A program made the translations under genes and the position numbers. A model generated the notes under the pieces. That model did not search any database. It was not told the DNA's origin and worked only from the letters and a program-made list of their open reading frames with translations. Positions 47,255 through 55,296 of a stretch of DNA of 64,000 nt are shown piece after piece; within the stretch, counting starts at the first letter, position 1; every line of letters begins with the position of its first letter. Source of the stretch: Caballeronia hypogeia (GTDB lineage: Bacteria > Pseudomonadota > Gammaproteobacteria > Burkholderiales > Burkholderiaceae); the NCBI RefSeq assembly GCF_001544875.2, contig NZ_FCOA02000001.1, positions 310,001 through 374,000 on the forward strand, in the 5' to 3' direction.

Positions 47255-48382
47255 CTACAGTCCGACGTTCTGGAACAGGATCGCGAACACCGCGTCCGCG
47301 AGAATCACGATGGTGATCGACGTGACGACCGAAGTCGTCGTGCCTTCGCCGAGACTCTGCGAATTCGCCTTGATGCGAAAGCCGAAGTGACACGCGGCCA
47401 GCGCAATCAGCATGCCGAACACGACGCCCTTGCCCAGGCCGATCCACAGATTGGCGATCGGCACGACCGACGGCAACGAGCGGATGAAGAACGACACGTC
47501 GATGGACAGCACGAGCTTCGCCGCGAGCGCGCCGCCCGTCAGCGCGATGATGTTGGTCCACATGACGAGCAGCGGCATGGCGATGCCGAGCGCGATCACG
47601 CGCGGCAAAACGAGGCGCAGGCCGTGCGGAATGCCCATGACCTGCATCGCGTCGAGTTCCTCGGTCACGCGCATCACGCCGATCTGCGCGGTGATCGCGG
47701 AGCCCGAACGGCCGGCGACGAGAATCGCGGAGAGCACCGGACCCAGCTCGCGAATCACCGAAAGCCCGAGGATATTGACGATGAACTGGTTCGCGCCGAA
47801 CGCCTGCAATTGCTGCGCGGACAGGTAACTCAGCACGATGCCGATGAGGAACGCGACGAGCGCGGTGATCGCGAGCGCCTGGGCGCCGGCGCTGTAGATG
47901 TTCGCGGAGATTTCCGTCCACGGGATTCGCTGCGGACGCCGAACGAGCCCGAAAAGATCGAGCACGAAGCCGCCGAACATCGAGAGGCCGCCGTAGAGGT
48001 GATCGAAGAAATCGAAGATGAGCTGGCCGAGCCGCGTGACGGGATTGACGCGGTCGACGGGTTCGGGCTCCTCGCGCTCGGCGTCGAGCAGCGCGACGCG
48101 CTCGAAGATTTCGCGCTGCGTATCCGACAGCGCGATGGTCGCCGGCATCTTGCGGCCCCATATGCGCCAGAGCGCCTGGCCGCCGACGTGATCGAGCCGC
48201 TCGACCGACAGCAGATCCCACTGACCGATCGCCTCGCGCCCGATGGCGCGCAGCCTGCGCGTGACGCCGCTTTTCGCGCGGTCGCGAGCGAGCGCGAGCG
48301 CGGTCCACTGACCCGAGAGCCGGACCACCTTGCCCTGCTGGCCGGCTTCCACTCTTAGGCGCGGCGGCGTGTCGAAGTCCAA
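47255..48382 (-). CDS. MlaE family ABC permease with N-terminal STAS-like domain
   Basis: The 375-residue product has an N-terminal soluble domain (about 1-105, RVEAGQQGKVVRLSGQWTALAL...WDLLSVERLDHVGGQALW region) that looks like a STAS domain, and then the MlaE permease with VRELGPVLSAILVAGRSGSAITAQIG and GMPHGLRLVLPRVIALG-like motifs. Many MlaE proteins are about 260 residues and lack this domain, having a separate MlaB STAS protein instead. The start is placed at TTG 48380-48382; the frame is open to 48523 but has no likely start. First gene of the MCE set. Confidence 0.85.
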   Translation of the reverse strand: MDFDTPPRLRVEAGQQGKVVRLSGQWTALALARDRAKSGVTRRLRAIGREAIGQWDLLSVERLDHVGGQALWRIWGRKMPATIALSDTQREIFERVALLDAEREEPEPVDRVNPVTRLGQLIFDFFDHLYGGLSMFGGFVLDLFGLVRRPQRIPWTEISANIYSAGAQALAITALVAFLIGIVLSYLSAQQLQAFGANQFIVNILGLSVIRELGPVLSAILVAGRSGSAITAQIGVMRVTEELDAMQVMGIPHGLRLVLPRVIALGIAMPLLVMWTNIIALTGGALAAKLVLSIDVSFFIRSLPSVVPIANLWIGLGKGVVFGMLIALAACHFGFRIKANSQSLGEGTTTSVVTSITIVILADAVFAILFQNVGL

Positions 48383-48539
48383 GGATCGATGGCGCGGTGA
48401 GACGCGGTTAAAGGGGAGAGGACATTGTAGCGAAGGTTGGTTTGGGGGCGCGGGGATGGCGACAGGCGTATGTCGAATGGCTGAATTTCCTTGAATCACT
48501 GGCGCGGGAAGACTGGATGGCAACCCTCGTCTTCAGAAA

Positions 48540-48555
48540 TTAGCAAATACGCTAA
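48540..48555. promoter_or_regulatory. Inverted repeat, candidate operator of the toxin-antitoxin pair
   Basis: TTAGC at 48540-48544 and GCTAA at 48551-48555 flank AAATAC just upstream of the conserved part of the toxin gene. HigA/XRE antitoxins usually bind such palindromes in their own promoter. Binding here is inferred from position only. Confidence 0.5.
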
Positions 48556-48566
48556 CATTCGACGAC

Positions 48567-48899
48567 GTTGGTCAGTGGACGATCGAGTACTACAGCACGC
48601 GCGTTCAACGTGAAATCCTGGAAATACCGCCATCTATTCGCGCCGACTATTGGCGCTTGAAAGACACCATGAAAAACCACGGGCCGAATTTGTACATACC
48701 GTATTCGCGTGCGCTCGGCGAAGGTCTTTTCGAACTCCGTCCGCATGGCAAAGAAGGTATCGGGCGGGTGTCCTATTGCACGCAGGCAGGTCGACGGATC
48801 GTTATCCTGCACACGTTGGTTAAAAAGACGCAACGCACCCCGAAAAGCGAATTGCGCGTCGCGTTCAGCAGCATGAAAGAGGTAAAGCGCAATGGTTAA
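48567..48899 (+). CDS. RelE/HigB (Gp49-like) toxin, start codon not evident
   Basis: The frame encodes a typical phage-derived Gp49/RelE toxin: QWTIEYYSTRVQREILEIPP, RLKDTMKNHGPNLYIPYSRAL, GLFELRPHGKEGIGRVSYC and VILHTLVKKTQRTPKSEL. Such toxins cleave ribosome-bound mRNA. In this frame there is no ATG, GTG or TTG between the stop at 48492-48494 and the TTG at 48657, yet similarity begins near Trp at 48576. The GTT at 48567 is where a start would be expected. The gene may be silenced by mutation, or use a rare start. The stop overlaps the antitoxin ATG by eight bases. Confidence 0.7.
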   Translation, partial: VGQWTIEYYSTRVQREILEIPPSIRADYWRLKDTMKNHGPNLYIPYSRALGEGLFELRPHGKEGIGRVSYCTQAGRRIVILHTLVKKTQRTPKSELRVAFSSMKEVKRNG

Positions 48900-49224
48900 G
48901 ACACGTCTGCAACGCCTGTTGGAAGACCGCTACGATCCGGCCCCCCACACAGATGAAGACACCCAGCGCATGCTGGCGGACCCGGAGTTCAAGGCGGCAT
49001 GCGACGCCCTCGGCCCCAAATACGAAGCGCTCGATTCCGTGCTTCGTGCGCGCAAGGAAGCGGGGCTCACACAGGCGCAGATCGCAGAGCGCATGGGTAC
49101 GACTGCCTCGGCCATTGCGCGACTCGAAGGGTCGCTCGCCAGCGCGAAGCATTCGCCGAGACTCGAGACCTTGCACAAGTACGCCGCCGCGTGCGGCAAA
49201 CGCCTGCGCATCGCGTTCGTGTGA
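48892..49224 (+). CDS. HigA-like XRE family antitoxin
   Basis: The 110-residue product has an N-terminal dimerisation/toxin-binding part (DEDTQRMLADPEFKAACDAL) and a C-terminal helix-turn-helix (TQAQIAERMGTTASAIARLE...LETLHKYAAACGKRLRIAF). This is the Gp49-partner antitoxin layout, with the toxin gene first and the antitoxin second. It overlaps the toxin ORF by eight bases. It is followed by birA after 47 bases. Confidence 0.88.
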   Translation: MVKTRLQRLLEDRYDPAPHTDEDTQRMLADPEFKAACDALGPKYEALDSVLRARKEAGLTQAQIAERMGTTASAIARLEGSLASAKHSPRLETLHKYAAACGKRLRIAFV

Positions 49225-49271
49225 CTTTTTCGAGGGCGTTGCACGGCCATCGCGCGGCTACAATACCCGCC

Positions 49272-50162
49272 ATGAACTCGCCCTCCTCCTTCGCCCCCGA
49301 CGCTCCCTGGCGCATCGACCGCTCCCGTCTCGCGACGCTCGCCGAACGGCCCGCCCGCGACTGGACCATCGACATCGTCGACGAAACCGGCTCCACGAAC
49401 GCGGACCTGATGGAGCAACTGCGCGCGTTGCGGCGTGACAGCACACCCGCCCCCACGGCGCGCGTCGCGTATTCGCAGACCGCCGGACGCGGGCGGCGCG
49501 GCCGCGCGTGGCTCGCCGAGCCGGGCAACGCGCTCCTTATGTCGGTGGGCTGCGTGCTCAAGCGGCCCATCGAAGGTCTCTCGGGACTGAGTCTCGCCAT
49601 CGGCACTGCCGTGCTCGACGCGCTCGCTCGCCTGCCGCTCACGCCGTCCGCGCGTCCCGCGCTGAAATGGCCCAACGACGTCCTGCTCGACGACGGCAAG
49701 CTCGCCGGCATTCTCATCGAAACCGCATGGAATGCGCCGGGCGCGACGGCCGTGGTGATCGGCATTGGCATGAACCTGCACGGCGCCGAGCAACTCGCCG
49801 CCCAGGTCGACGACGCGAACCGGCAGTCCGCATCGACCGTGCCGGGCGCCACACCCGCCGCGCTCGCGCGCGCATGGCCCGACGCCAATCTCACCGAGAC
49901 GCTCGCCGCGCTCCTCAACGCGCTCGACGCTGCGTTGCCGCGCTTCGAGGCCGAAGGCTTCCGCCCGTTCCGCCAGCGCTGGCTCGACGCTCACGCGTGG
50001 GCCGGACGCGAAGTCGCGCTGATCGATCAGGGCATGGAAGTGACGCGCGGCATCGCCTCTGGCGTCGACGACACCGGCCAGTTGCAGATCGACGCGCCCG
50101 AAGGCCCGCGCACCGTCGCGACCGGCGAAGTCACCTTGCGCCTCGCGAAGGAGCGTCCGTGA
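49272..50162 (+). CDS. birA: Biotin-[acetyl-CoA-carboxylase] ligase
   Basis: BirA attaches biotin to the carboxyl carrier protein. The 296-residue product has [11 protein letters not shown], the adenylate loop [40 protein letters not shown] and a C-terminal SH3-like domain ([19 protein letters not shown]). The N-terminal DNA-binding helix-turn-helix of E. coli BirA is absent, so this version is likely enzyme only. The stop overlaps the coaX GTG start (GTGA). Confidence 0.94.
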   Translation: MNSPSSFAPDAPWRIDRSRLATLAERPARDWTIDIVDETGSTNADLMEQLRALRRDSTPAPTARVAYSQTAGRGRRGRAWLAEPGNALLMSVGCVLKRPIEGLSGLSLAIGTAVLDALARLPLTPSARPALKWPNDVLLDDGKLAGILIETAWNAPGATAVVIGIGMNLHGAEQLAAQVDDANRQSASTVPGATPAALARAWPDANLTETLAALLNALDAALPRFEAEGFRPFRQRWLDAHAWAGREVALIDQGMEVTRGIASGVDDTGQLQIDAPEGPRTVATGEVTLRLAKERP

Positions 50163-50968
50163 GCGCCACGCGCTTTCTGCTGATCGACGCGGGCAACAGC
50201 CGCATCAAATGGTCGCTCGTCGAGGAAGACGGCACGCCGCTGGCTACGGGCGCCTTCGAGCACGCGCATCACTCGACCGCCGCCGACGACGCCGCTCTCG
50301 ACGCGTGGACCGATCTGCCCGCTCCGGCGAACGCGTGGATTTCGAACGTCGCGGGCACGCCGGTGCAGAACCGCATCCAGCGTCTGCTCGACGCCCGCTG
50401 GCCGAGCTTGCCGCGCACGGTCGTGCACGCGAAGGCCACGCAGTGCGGCGTGATCAACGCTTATTCCGACCCGACGCGCCTGGGCAGCGACCGCTGGGCC
50501 GGCATGATTGCCGCGCGCGCCGCGTATCCCGGCGAAAACCTGCTGGTCGCGACCTTCGGCACCGCCACCACGCTCGAAGCGTTGCGCGCCGACGGCGTGT
50601 TCATCGGTGGACTGATTGCGCCGGGCTGGTCGCTGATGATGGAATCGCTGGGCAGCCACACCGCGCAACTGCCGACGCTCGACGCCGCCTCCGCGCGCGA
50701 AGCGCTCGGCGAAACGCGCAGCTTCTTCGCCATCGACACCGCCGCCGCGCTGTCTTCCGGATGCCTGCTCGCTCAGGCGAGCCTGATCGAGCGCGCATGG
50801 CGCGACCTCAAGACACAATGGCAAGCCGAAGTGCGTCTCGTGCTCGGCGGCGGCGCGGCGAATGAAATCGCGGGCGCGCTCGGCGTACCGCATACCCGAC
50901 ACGACTCTCTCGTGCTGTCCGGCCTCGCGCTCATCGCGCGTGACGCGACGGCGCCCCACTCACCCTGA
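50159..50968 (+). CDS. coaX: Type III pantothenate kinase
   Basis: CoaX phosphorylates pantothenate in the first step of coenzyme A synthesis. The 269-residue product has the phosphate loop [14 protein letters not shown], the [35 protein letters not shown] region (conserved DRW), and [14 protein letters not shown] 50159 has AAGGAG five bases upstream and overlaps the birA stop, so the genes are coupled. The birA-coaX order is standard in betaproteobacteria. Confidence 0.95.
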   Translation: MSATRFLLIDAGNSRIKWSLVEEDGTPLATGAFEHAHHSTAADDAALDAWTDLPAPANAWISNVAGTPVQNRIQRLLDARWPSLPRTVVHAKATQCGVINAYSDPTRLGSDRWAGMIAARAAYPGENLLVATFGTATTLEALRADGVFIGGLIAPGWSLMMESLGSHTAQLPTLDAASAREALGETRSFFAIDTAAALSSGCLLAQASLIERAWRDLKTQWQAEVRLVLGGGAANEIAGALGVPHTRHDSLVLSGLALIARDATAPHSP

Positions 50969-51004
50969 TTCGCCGATTTATAGATCGAGGGACGGAGCCC
51001 AAGA

Positions 51005-51244
51005 ATGCTGCGCTGGTTGATCGCCTTGCTGATTCTCGCCAACCTGCTGATGTTCGCGGTCATGCGCGGCACGTTCGGTCCGCTTCCCGCGGCCAGCGCG
51101 CGCGAGCCGCATCATCTGACGCAGCAGGTGCGTCCCGAAGCGCTGACGACGCGCTCCATTCCGCCCGAGGAAGCATTCGACCAGCCGCGCGTCGGCGGTC
51201 CGGCTCCAGCCGCAAATGTGCGGACCGCGCCGCTCGGGCAATGA
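51005..51244 (+). CDS. Short membrane-anchored protein (possible truncated SPOR-type protein)
   Basis: The 79-residue product has an N-terminal helix (MLRWLIALLILANLLMFAVM) and a soluble tail (PLPAASAREPHHLTQQVRPEALTTR). Genes after coaX in related bacteria often encode longer SPOR-domain proteins with a similar start, so this may be a shortened version; that comparison is from memory. No SPOR domain follows in any frame. It is 36 bases after coaX and converges on rfaE2. Confidence 0.7.
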   Translation: MLRWLIALLILANLLMFAVMRGTFGPLPAASAREPHHLTQQVRPEALTTRSIPPEEAFDQPRVGGPAPAANVRTAPLGQ

Positions 51245-51267
51245 GCGCGAACGAAGCGTGATGCGGA

Positions 51268-51750
51268 TCAGGACTGCGCGCGGACCTTTTTGAGCAGTGC
51301 GGTCGTAGAGCGGTCGTGCTCGAACGCGATGGCGAGCGCCTTGCCGCCCCAACCGCGCACGAGCGCCGACTCGGCCAGCTTGTCCATATCGTAATCGCCG
51401 CCTTTCACCAGCACGTCGGGGTGGACGGCCTCGATCAGTTGCAGCGGCGTCGTTTCTTCGAACTTCACGACCCAGTCGACACTTTCAAGCGCCGCAAGCA
51501 GCGCCATGCGATCGTCCTCGCGATTGATCGGGCGATCGTCGCCCTTGCCCAGCGTGCGCACGGACGCGTCGCTGTTCACGCCGACGATGAGCGTAGCGCC
51601 GAGCGCCTTGGCATCGGCGAGATAGGTCACGTGACCCCGATGAAGAATGTCGAAGACGCCGTTGGTGAAAACGACAGGACCGGCGAGCGTCTGGCGCAGC
51701 GCTGCGAGCGCATCGCGCGTGGTGATCTTGCGTTCGAAAATGGCGGGCAT
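51268..51750 (-). CDS. rfaE2: D-glycero-beta-D-manno-heptose 1-phosphate adenylyltransferase
   Basis: The enzyme makes ADP-heptose precursor for the lipopolysaccharide inner core. The 160-residue product is the nucleotidyltransferase half of HldE, encoded separately: VVFTNGVFDILHRGHVTYL with the HxGH motif, VGVNSDASVRTLGKG, and LVKGGDYDMDKLAE. Betaproteobacteria often have the two halves of HldE as separate genes. It is convergent with the short membrane protein. Confidence 0.94.
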   Translation of the reverse strand: MPAIFERKITTRDALAALRQTLAGPVVFTNGVFDILHRGHVTYLADAKALGATLIVGVNSDASVRTLGKGDDRPINREDDRMALLAALESVDWVVKFEETTPLQLIEAVHPDVLVKGGDYDMDKLAESALVRGWGGKALAIAFEHDRSTTALLKKVRAQS

Positions 51751-51836
51751 GGCGGCGCTCGTTGCGGTGTTCTGAAAGCGCGCATTGTGCCACGGCGCTT
51801 CCCCCGTGAAGCGGCACCGAGGCGGTTTGCGAAAGC

Positions 51837-51872
51837 AAAACGGCCCGCCGGTTACACCCGGCGGGCCGTTTT
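51837..51872. terminator. Bidirectional intrinsic terminator
   Basis: AAAACGGCCCGCCGG pairs perfectly over 15 bp with CCGGCGGGCCGTTTT around TTACAC, with an A-run to the left and six T to the right. It lies 20 bases after the stop of the diiron ferritin-like gene on the minus strand. Confidence 0.9.
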
Positions 51873-51891
51873 TTCTCCTGAATCCCGAACC

Positions 51892-52767
51892 TTACGCGGG
51901 CTGCTCAGCCGCGCCGCCCGGCGTGGCTTGCAGACGCTGCGTCACTTCCTTTCGGTAGCGGTTCAGTTCCTGCGCGGTCACGAACGAGCGCTCGAAAAGG
52001 ATCGAGAGATTGTGAAGAATGCGCTCGACGACCTTCTTCTCCCAGCTGTCGTCGAAGCGGATCTGGTCGTCCAGCCAGCGCTCGAGCCATTCCGGATCGG
52101 GCAGGCGCGACTGTACGGTGTCACGCGGGAACAGCGCCTGATTCACGTGCAGGTTGGTCGGATGCAGTGGCTTTTCCGTGCGGCGCGCCGACGCCATCAG
52201 CACGCCGATCTTCGCGAACGCCGCGCGCGCCGTGTCGCCCGCGGTTGCGAGCGCCTTCTTCATGTAGCGCAGATACGCGCCGCCGTGACGGGCTTCGTCG
52301 CGCGAAATGGTTTCGTAGATGTGTTTGATGACCGGCTCCGTGTGCCACTCGGCCGCACGGCGATACCAGTGATTCAGGCGGATTTCGCCGCAGAAGTGCA
52401 GCATGAGCGTCTCGAGCGGCGGCGCCGGATCGAACTCGAATCGCACCGCGTGCAGCTCCTCCTCGCTCGGCACGAACTCCGGCTTGAAGCGCCGCAGATA
52501 CTCCATCAGTACGAGCGAATGCTTCTGCTCCTCGAAGAACCACACGCTCATGAAAGCGGAGAAGTCACTGTCGTTGTGGTTGTCGCGCAAAAACATTTCA
52601 GTTGCAGGGAGAGCGGACCATTCGGTGATCGCGTTCATCTTGATGGTCTTGGCCTGCTCGTCGGTGAGCAGGGAAGCATCGAATTTGTCCCAGGGAATGT
52701 CCTTCTCCATATCCCAGCGGACGGATTCCAGCGATTTATAAAGTTCCGGATAAAGCATGGTGTTCAT
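51892..52767 (-). CDS. Ferritin-like diiron protein, acyl-ACP desaturase type
   Basis: The 291-residue product is all-helical with two diiron ExxH motifs: FFEEQKHSLVLME near residue 78-84 and SRDEARHGGAYL near 160, plus acidic residues in TEMFLRDNHNDSDF. The spacing fits stearoyl-ACP desaturase/ferritin-like families. A soluble desaturase or another diiron oxidase activity is possible; the substrate is unknown. The start has GGGGTGG close upstream. Its promoter contains a perfect 8-bp palindrome (52826-52844). The MerR/B12 regulator lies upstream in the same direction. Confidence 0.85.
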   Translation of the reverse strand: MNTMLYPELYKSLESVRWDMEKDIPWDKFDASLLTDEQAKTIKMNAITEWSALPATEMFLRDNHNDSDFSAFMSVWFFEEQKHSLVLMEYLRRFKPEFVPSEEELHAVRFEFDPAPPLETLMLHFCGEIRLNHWYRRAAEWHTEPVIKHIYETISRDEARHGGAYLRYMKKALATAGDTARAAFAKIGVLMASARRTEKPLHPTNLHVNQALFPRDTVQSRLPDPEWLERWLDDQIRFDDSWEKKVVERILHNLSILFERSFVTAQELNRYRKEVTQRLQATPGGAAEQPA

Positions 52768-53203
52768 AGTCCACCCCTGATGCCACTTATGCGACGTTAT
52801 ATCTGTATTGACGTTCGGCTCTTGGGTGCAAGGAAACCTTGCACGCGAGCAGACAAGCTTTCAATTTTACGCGGGATTCAGTCGGCCAAAGACCAAAAGC
52901 GACGACGAGTACGCAAATAAGGCGCCGCGGCAATGCGTCGCGCCCCGCTGAAACACTGCACTTCCCCGTGCAAATGTTGCGTGTTGTGCGTCTTGTTCTA
53001 CCGTGGGTGAGGAGCGAAACCTGTGCCTGAGGTATGTTCAAGTGGCGCCGGACCGGCCGCGCAGTATGCCCTGTCTGCGTGACAGCAGTGCGATGCACTC
53101 GACGCGCACGATGTGGGTCATGCCCGCCTGCGCGCGGCCTGCCACACGTCCGCGGCCGCCGTCTGGTTTTCGCGCCAGTGCCCGCCGCAGCGAGCGTCGT
53201 CGA
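52768..53203. other. Intergenic region between the MerR regulator and the diiron gene
   Basis: The 436-base gap holds the promoter of the ferritin-like gene. It contains the palindrome at 52826-52844 and an AT-richer start-proximal part (TATAAC near 52791-52796 on the minus strand). No reading frame in it shows family features. Confidence 0.6.
52826..52844. promoter_or_regulatory. Perfect palindrome, candidate operator
   Basis: GTGCAAGG and CCTTGCAC flank AAA as a perfect 8-bp inverted repeat, about 60 bases upstream of the diiron gene start. Half of it forms TTGCAC, which could serve as a -35 element on the minus strand, so a bound regulator would control the promoter. The nearby MerR protein is the obvious candidate, by inference. 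Confidence 0.6.
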
Positions 53204-54211
53204 TCATAGCACGGCGGATTGACGCCAATCCGCGACAGTTTCGTCGATCGGTGTCAACCCTGCCACGTAATGCACCCCGTCCTGGAACTTGCGGCGCAGC
53301 GCCGGACTGCTGCCGCCGACGAAGACTCGCACATGCGGCGGCAGGAGCTTGCGCAGGTCGAGCAGGCCGTTGGCGATCGACTGCGCCGGCAGCACTGCCG
53401 TGAAGGACAGCGCGACGATGTCCACCTTGTGCGCGGTCACCGCTTCGACGATGTCGTGCAGCGGCGTCTGCAGCCCGAGCTGGATGCATTCGCATTCGGA
53501 GAGCGTAAACATCGCTTCGGCCATCAGAATGCCCAGGCCGTGCCCTTCGCCGGAAATCGTCGTGAGCAGCACGCGCGGACGGCTGCCGCGCCCGCGCAGC
53601 GCGTCGGAGAGCGGACGCATCAGCGTACGCAGCGTCACCTGGATCGCCTCGCTGAACAGATGCTCGTGATACACCTGCAGGGTGCCCGCGGCCCACGCGT
53701 TGCCGACGCGCGCCGCCAGCGGTGCCGCGACATCCAGCACGAAGCGTTCGAGCCCGTCGCGGGTCGCGCGCTTCAAAAGTCCGAAGCGAAACTCTTCATA
53801 GGCGCTCGCGCGCAGCAGCGCGATCAGGTGATCGAGTTCGGCGTCCGGCGCGTCCTGGCCGATGCCGGAGCTTTCCGCCAGTTGCTGCAACACGTCGACC
53901 GGCTGTGCCAGCACCTTGCTCGGACGATGGCCGGCATCGAGCAGACGCTTCACGAGCCGCAGCTTCGACACCTGTTCTTGTGGATAGAGGCGTTCGCCGC
54001 CGGCCGAGCGCATCGGCTGGGGAAATCCGTAACGGCGCTCCCAGACACGCAGCGTGTCCTTCGTCAGACCAATTTCCTGAGCTATCGCGCCGATGCCTAT
54101 GCCCGTCACGCCCAGGGCCGACGCAGGCGGGGAGTCGGGATCCGTGAGCGCCTCGTGGTCCGCGGGCGGTTCCGAATCGAAGTCTTGTTCTGATGGGTTT
54201 GTCATGGACAT
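53204..54211 (-). CDS. MerR family regulator with cobalamin-binding (CarH/LitR-like) domain
   Basis: The 335-residue product has a MerR winged helix at about 36-105 (GAIAQEIGLTKDTLRVWERRYG), a helical linker, and a B12-binding domain. The linker carries Trp173-x9-Glu183-His184 (WAAGTLQVYHEH), and the B12 domain has ExHxxG (GEGHGLG, His224) and VGGSSPA. The W-x9-EH motif and a lower-ligand histidine are the marks of CarH/LitR photoreceptors, which bind adenosylcobalamin and release DNA in light. ATG 54211 was chosen; 54205 and 54310 are also in frame. It precedes the diiron gene by 436 bases. Confidence 0.85.
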   Translation of the reverse strand: MSMTNPSEQDFDSEPPADHEALTDPDSPPASALGVTGIGIGAIAQEIGLTKDTLRVWERRYGFPQPMRSAGGERLYPQEQVSKLRLVKRLLDAGHRPSKVLAQPVDVLQQLAESSGIGQDAPDAELDHLIALLRASAYEEFRFGLLKRATRDGLERFVLDVAAPLAARVGNAWAAGTLQVYHEHLFSEAIQVTLRTLMRPLSDALRGRGSRPRVLLTTISGEGHGLGILMAEAMFTLSECECIQLGLQTPLHDIVEAVTAHKVDIVALSFTAVLPAQSIANGLLDLRKLLPPHVRVFVGGSSPALRRKFQDGVHYVAGLTPIDETVADWRQSAVL

Positions 54212-54401
54212 AACGATGAAAGACTTACGCGCACCAGACAGTGCATGTTGCATGCCCGACTCGAACGGTGGACAAAATTCTCCGAACCGTCGATGTTTCA
54301 TCATAGACAAAATTAAAACGAAGCGTGGTGACGAGAAGCGTTTCTACATGCGAAATGACAGCGGGACGTGTTTGATCAAGCAAAACATCGAAATCAATGA
54401 G

Positions 54402-54433
54402 ACGTCCGGCGGAACCTGCGTTCCGCCGGACGT
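54402..54433. terminator. Hairpin downstream of phaM
   Basis: ACGTCCGGCGGAAC and GTTCCGCCGGACGT form a 14-bp perfect stem with a four-base loop, 32 bases after the phaM stop on the minus strand. No T-run follows, so it is terminator-like by stem strength. Confidence 0.65.
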
Positions 54434-54465
54434 TGCATGGAAGATCGGAGAATGAATCCGGAAAC

Positions 54466-55239
54466 TTACGCAGGCTTCTTGCGCGGTGCAGCCTTGCGCG
54501 CCGGCGCTTTCTTTGCTGCGGCCTCGGATTTTTCCTCGCCGCCGTTTGCCGGCGCCTCAGCGTGATTGCCCGCCGCGGCGGCCGGCTGATCCGACGCGCT
54601 CGCCGCGCCCGCCGCGTTGAGCGGGCCGCCCATGCCAGGCTGGATCATCGCGAGATGCGCAAGCTGGTTGAACTGCGATTGCAGCACGTTCCACCAGCCG
54701 GTTGGATCGAAACCCGGCGGCGGCGCGGACGGCTGCGCCTCCCCCTCGTCGCTTTCAGCGGCTTCCCCGGCGCCGGCCTGAGCGGCCGCGCCTTCCTTCG
54801 GCGCATCCGGTTTCGCTGCGGCGCCGCCCATCGGCCAGCCTGCGGTCGCCGATTTGGCGTTTTCAGTCGCCGCGTTGTGCGCGCTTTCGACCGACGTCTG
54901 CGCGAACGCGCCGAACGCCCGCAATGTGGCGAGCGTCGCGCGCTGTACTTCGAGCGCCTGAATCGCCGATTGCAGCATGTTCAGGTTGAGCTTCAGCCAG
55001 TGCTCGACGGCGCGCATGTCGGTCACGCGCTTGTCGAGCTCTTCGATGTTCGTGAGTGGAGCAAGCATGTCGGACATCATCGAGAGGGAGGGACCCATGC
55101 CCTGCCCGCCGCCGGGCATCGCGGCGGCGAACGGGTTCAGACGCATCAGTTCCCACATCTTGCCCATCATGTTCGCGTCGCCGAATCCGGGAAAACCGGG
55201 AATCGTGTAGGGCGGCGTGCCGCCTGTGTTGTCGGTCAT
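54466..55239 (-). CDS. phaM: PhaM, polyhydroxybutyrate granule-associated protein
   Basis: PhaM activates PHB synthase and links PHB granules to the nucleoid in Ralstonia/Cupriavidus. The 257-residue product has a Gly/Pro/Met-rich N-terminus, a helical middle (AVEHWLKLNLNMLQSAIQALEVQRATLATLRAF-region, 75-110), a low-complexity part (FDPTGWWNVLQSQFNQLAHLA) and a basic Ala/Lys tail (KKAPARKAAPRKKPA) that would bind DNA. Length and layout match PhaM. It points to PHB storage. Confidence 0.85.
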   Translation of the reverse strand: MTDNTGGTPPYTIPGFPGFGDANMMGKMWELMRLNPFAAAMPGGGQGMGPSLSMMSDMLAPLTNIEELDKRVTDMRAVEHWLKLNLNMLQSAIQALEVQRATLATLRAFGAFAQTSVESAHNAATENAKSATAGWPMGGAAAKPDAPKEGAAAQAGAGEAAESDEGEAQPSAPPPGFDPTGWWNVLQSQFNQLAHLAMIQPGMGGPLNAAGAASASDQPAAAAGNHAEAPANGGEEKSEAAAKKAPARKAAPRKKPA

Positions 55240-55296
55240 TCGACTCTCCTTGTTTTCTAGGGTATGAATGCGCGTGCCGGCCGCAACGTTCGGAAT

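Noticed and set aside
52839-53030. 63-residue plus-strand frame in the gap upstream of the diiron gene
   Set aside because: It starts inside the palindrome, has no recognisable features and no proper ribosome-binding site.
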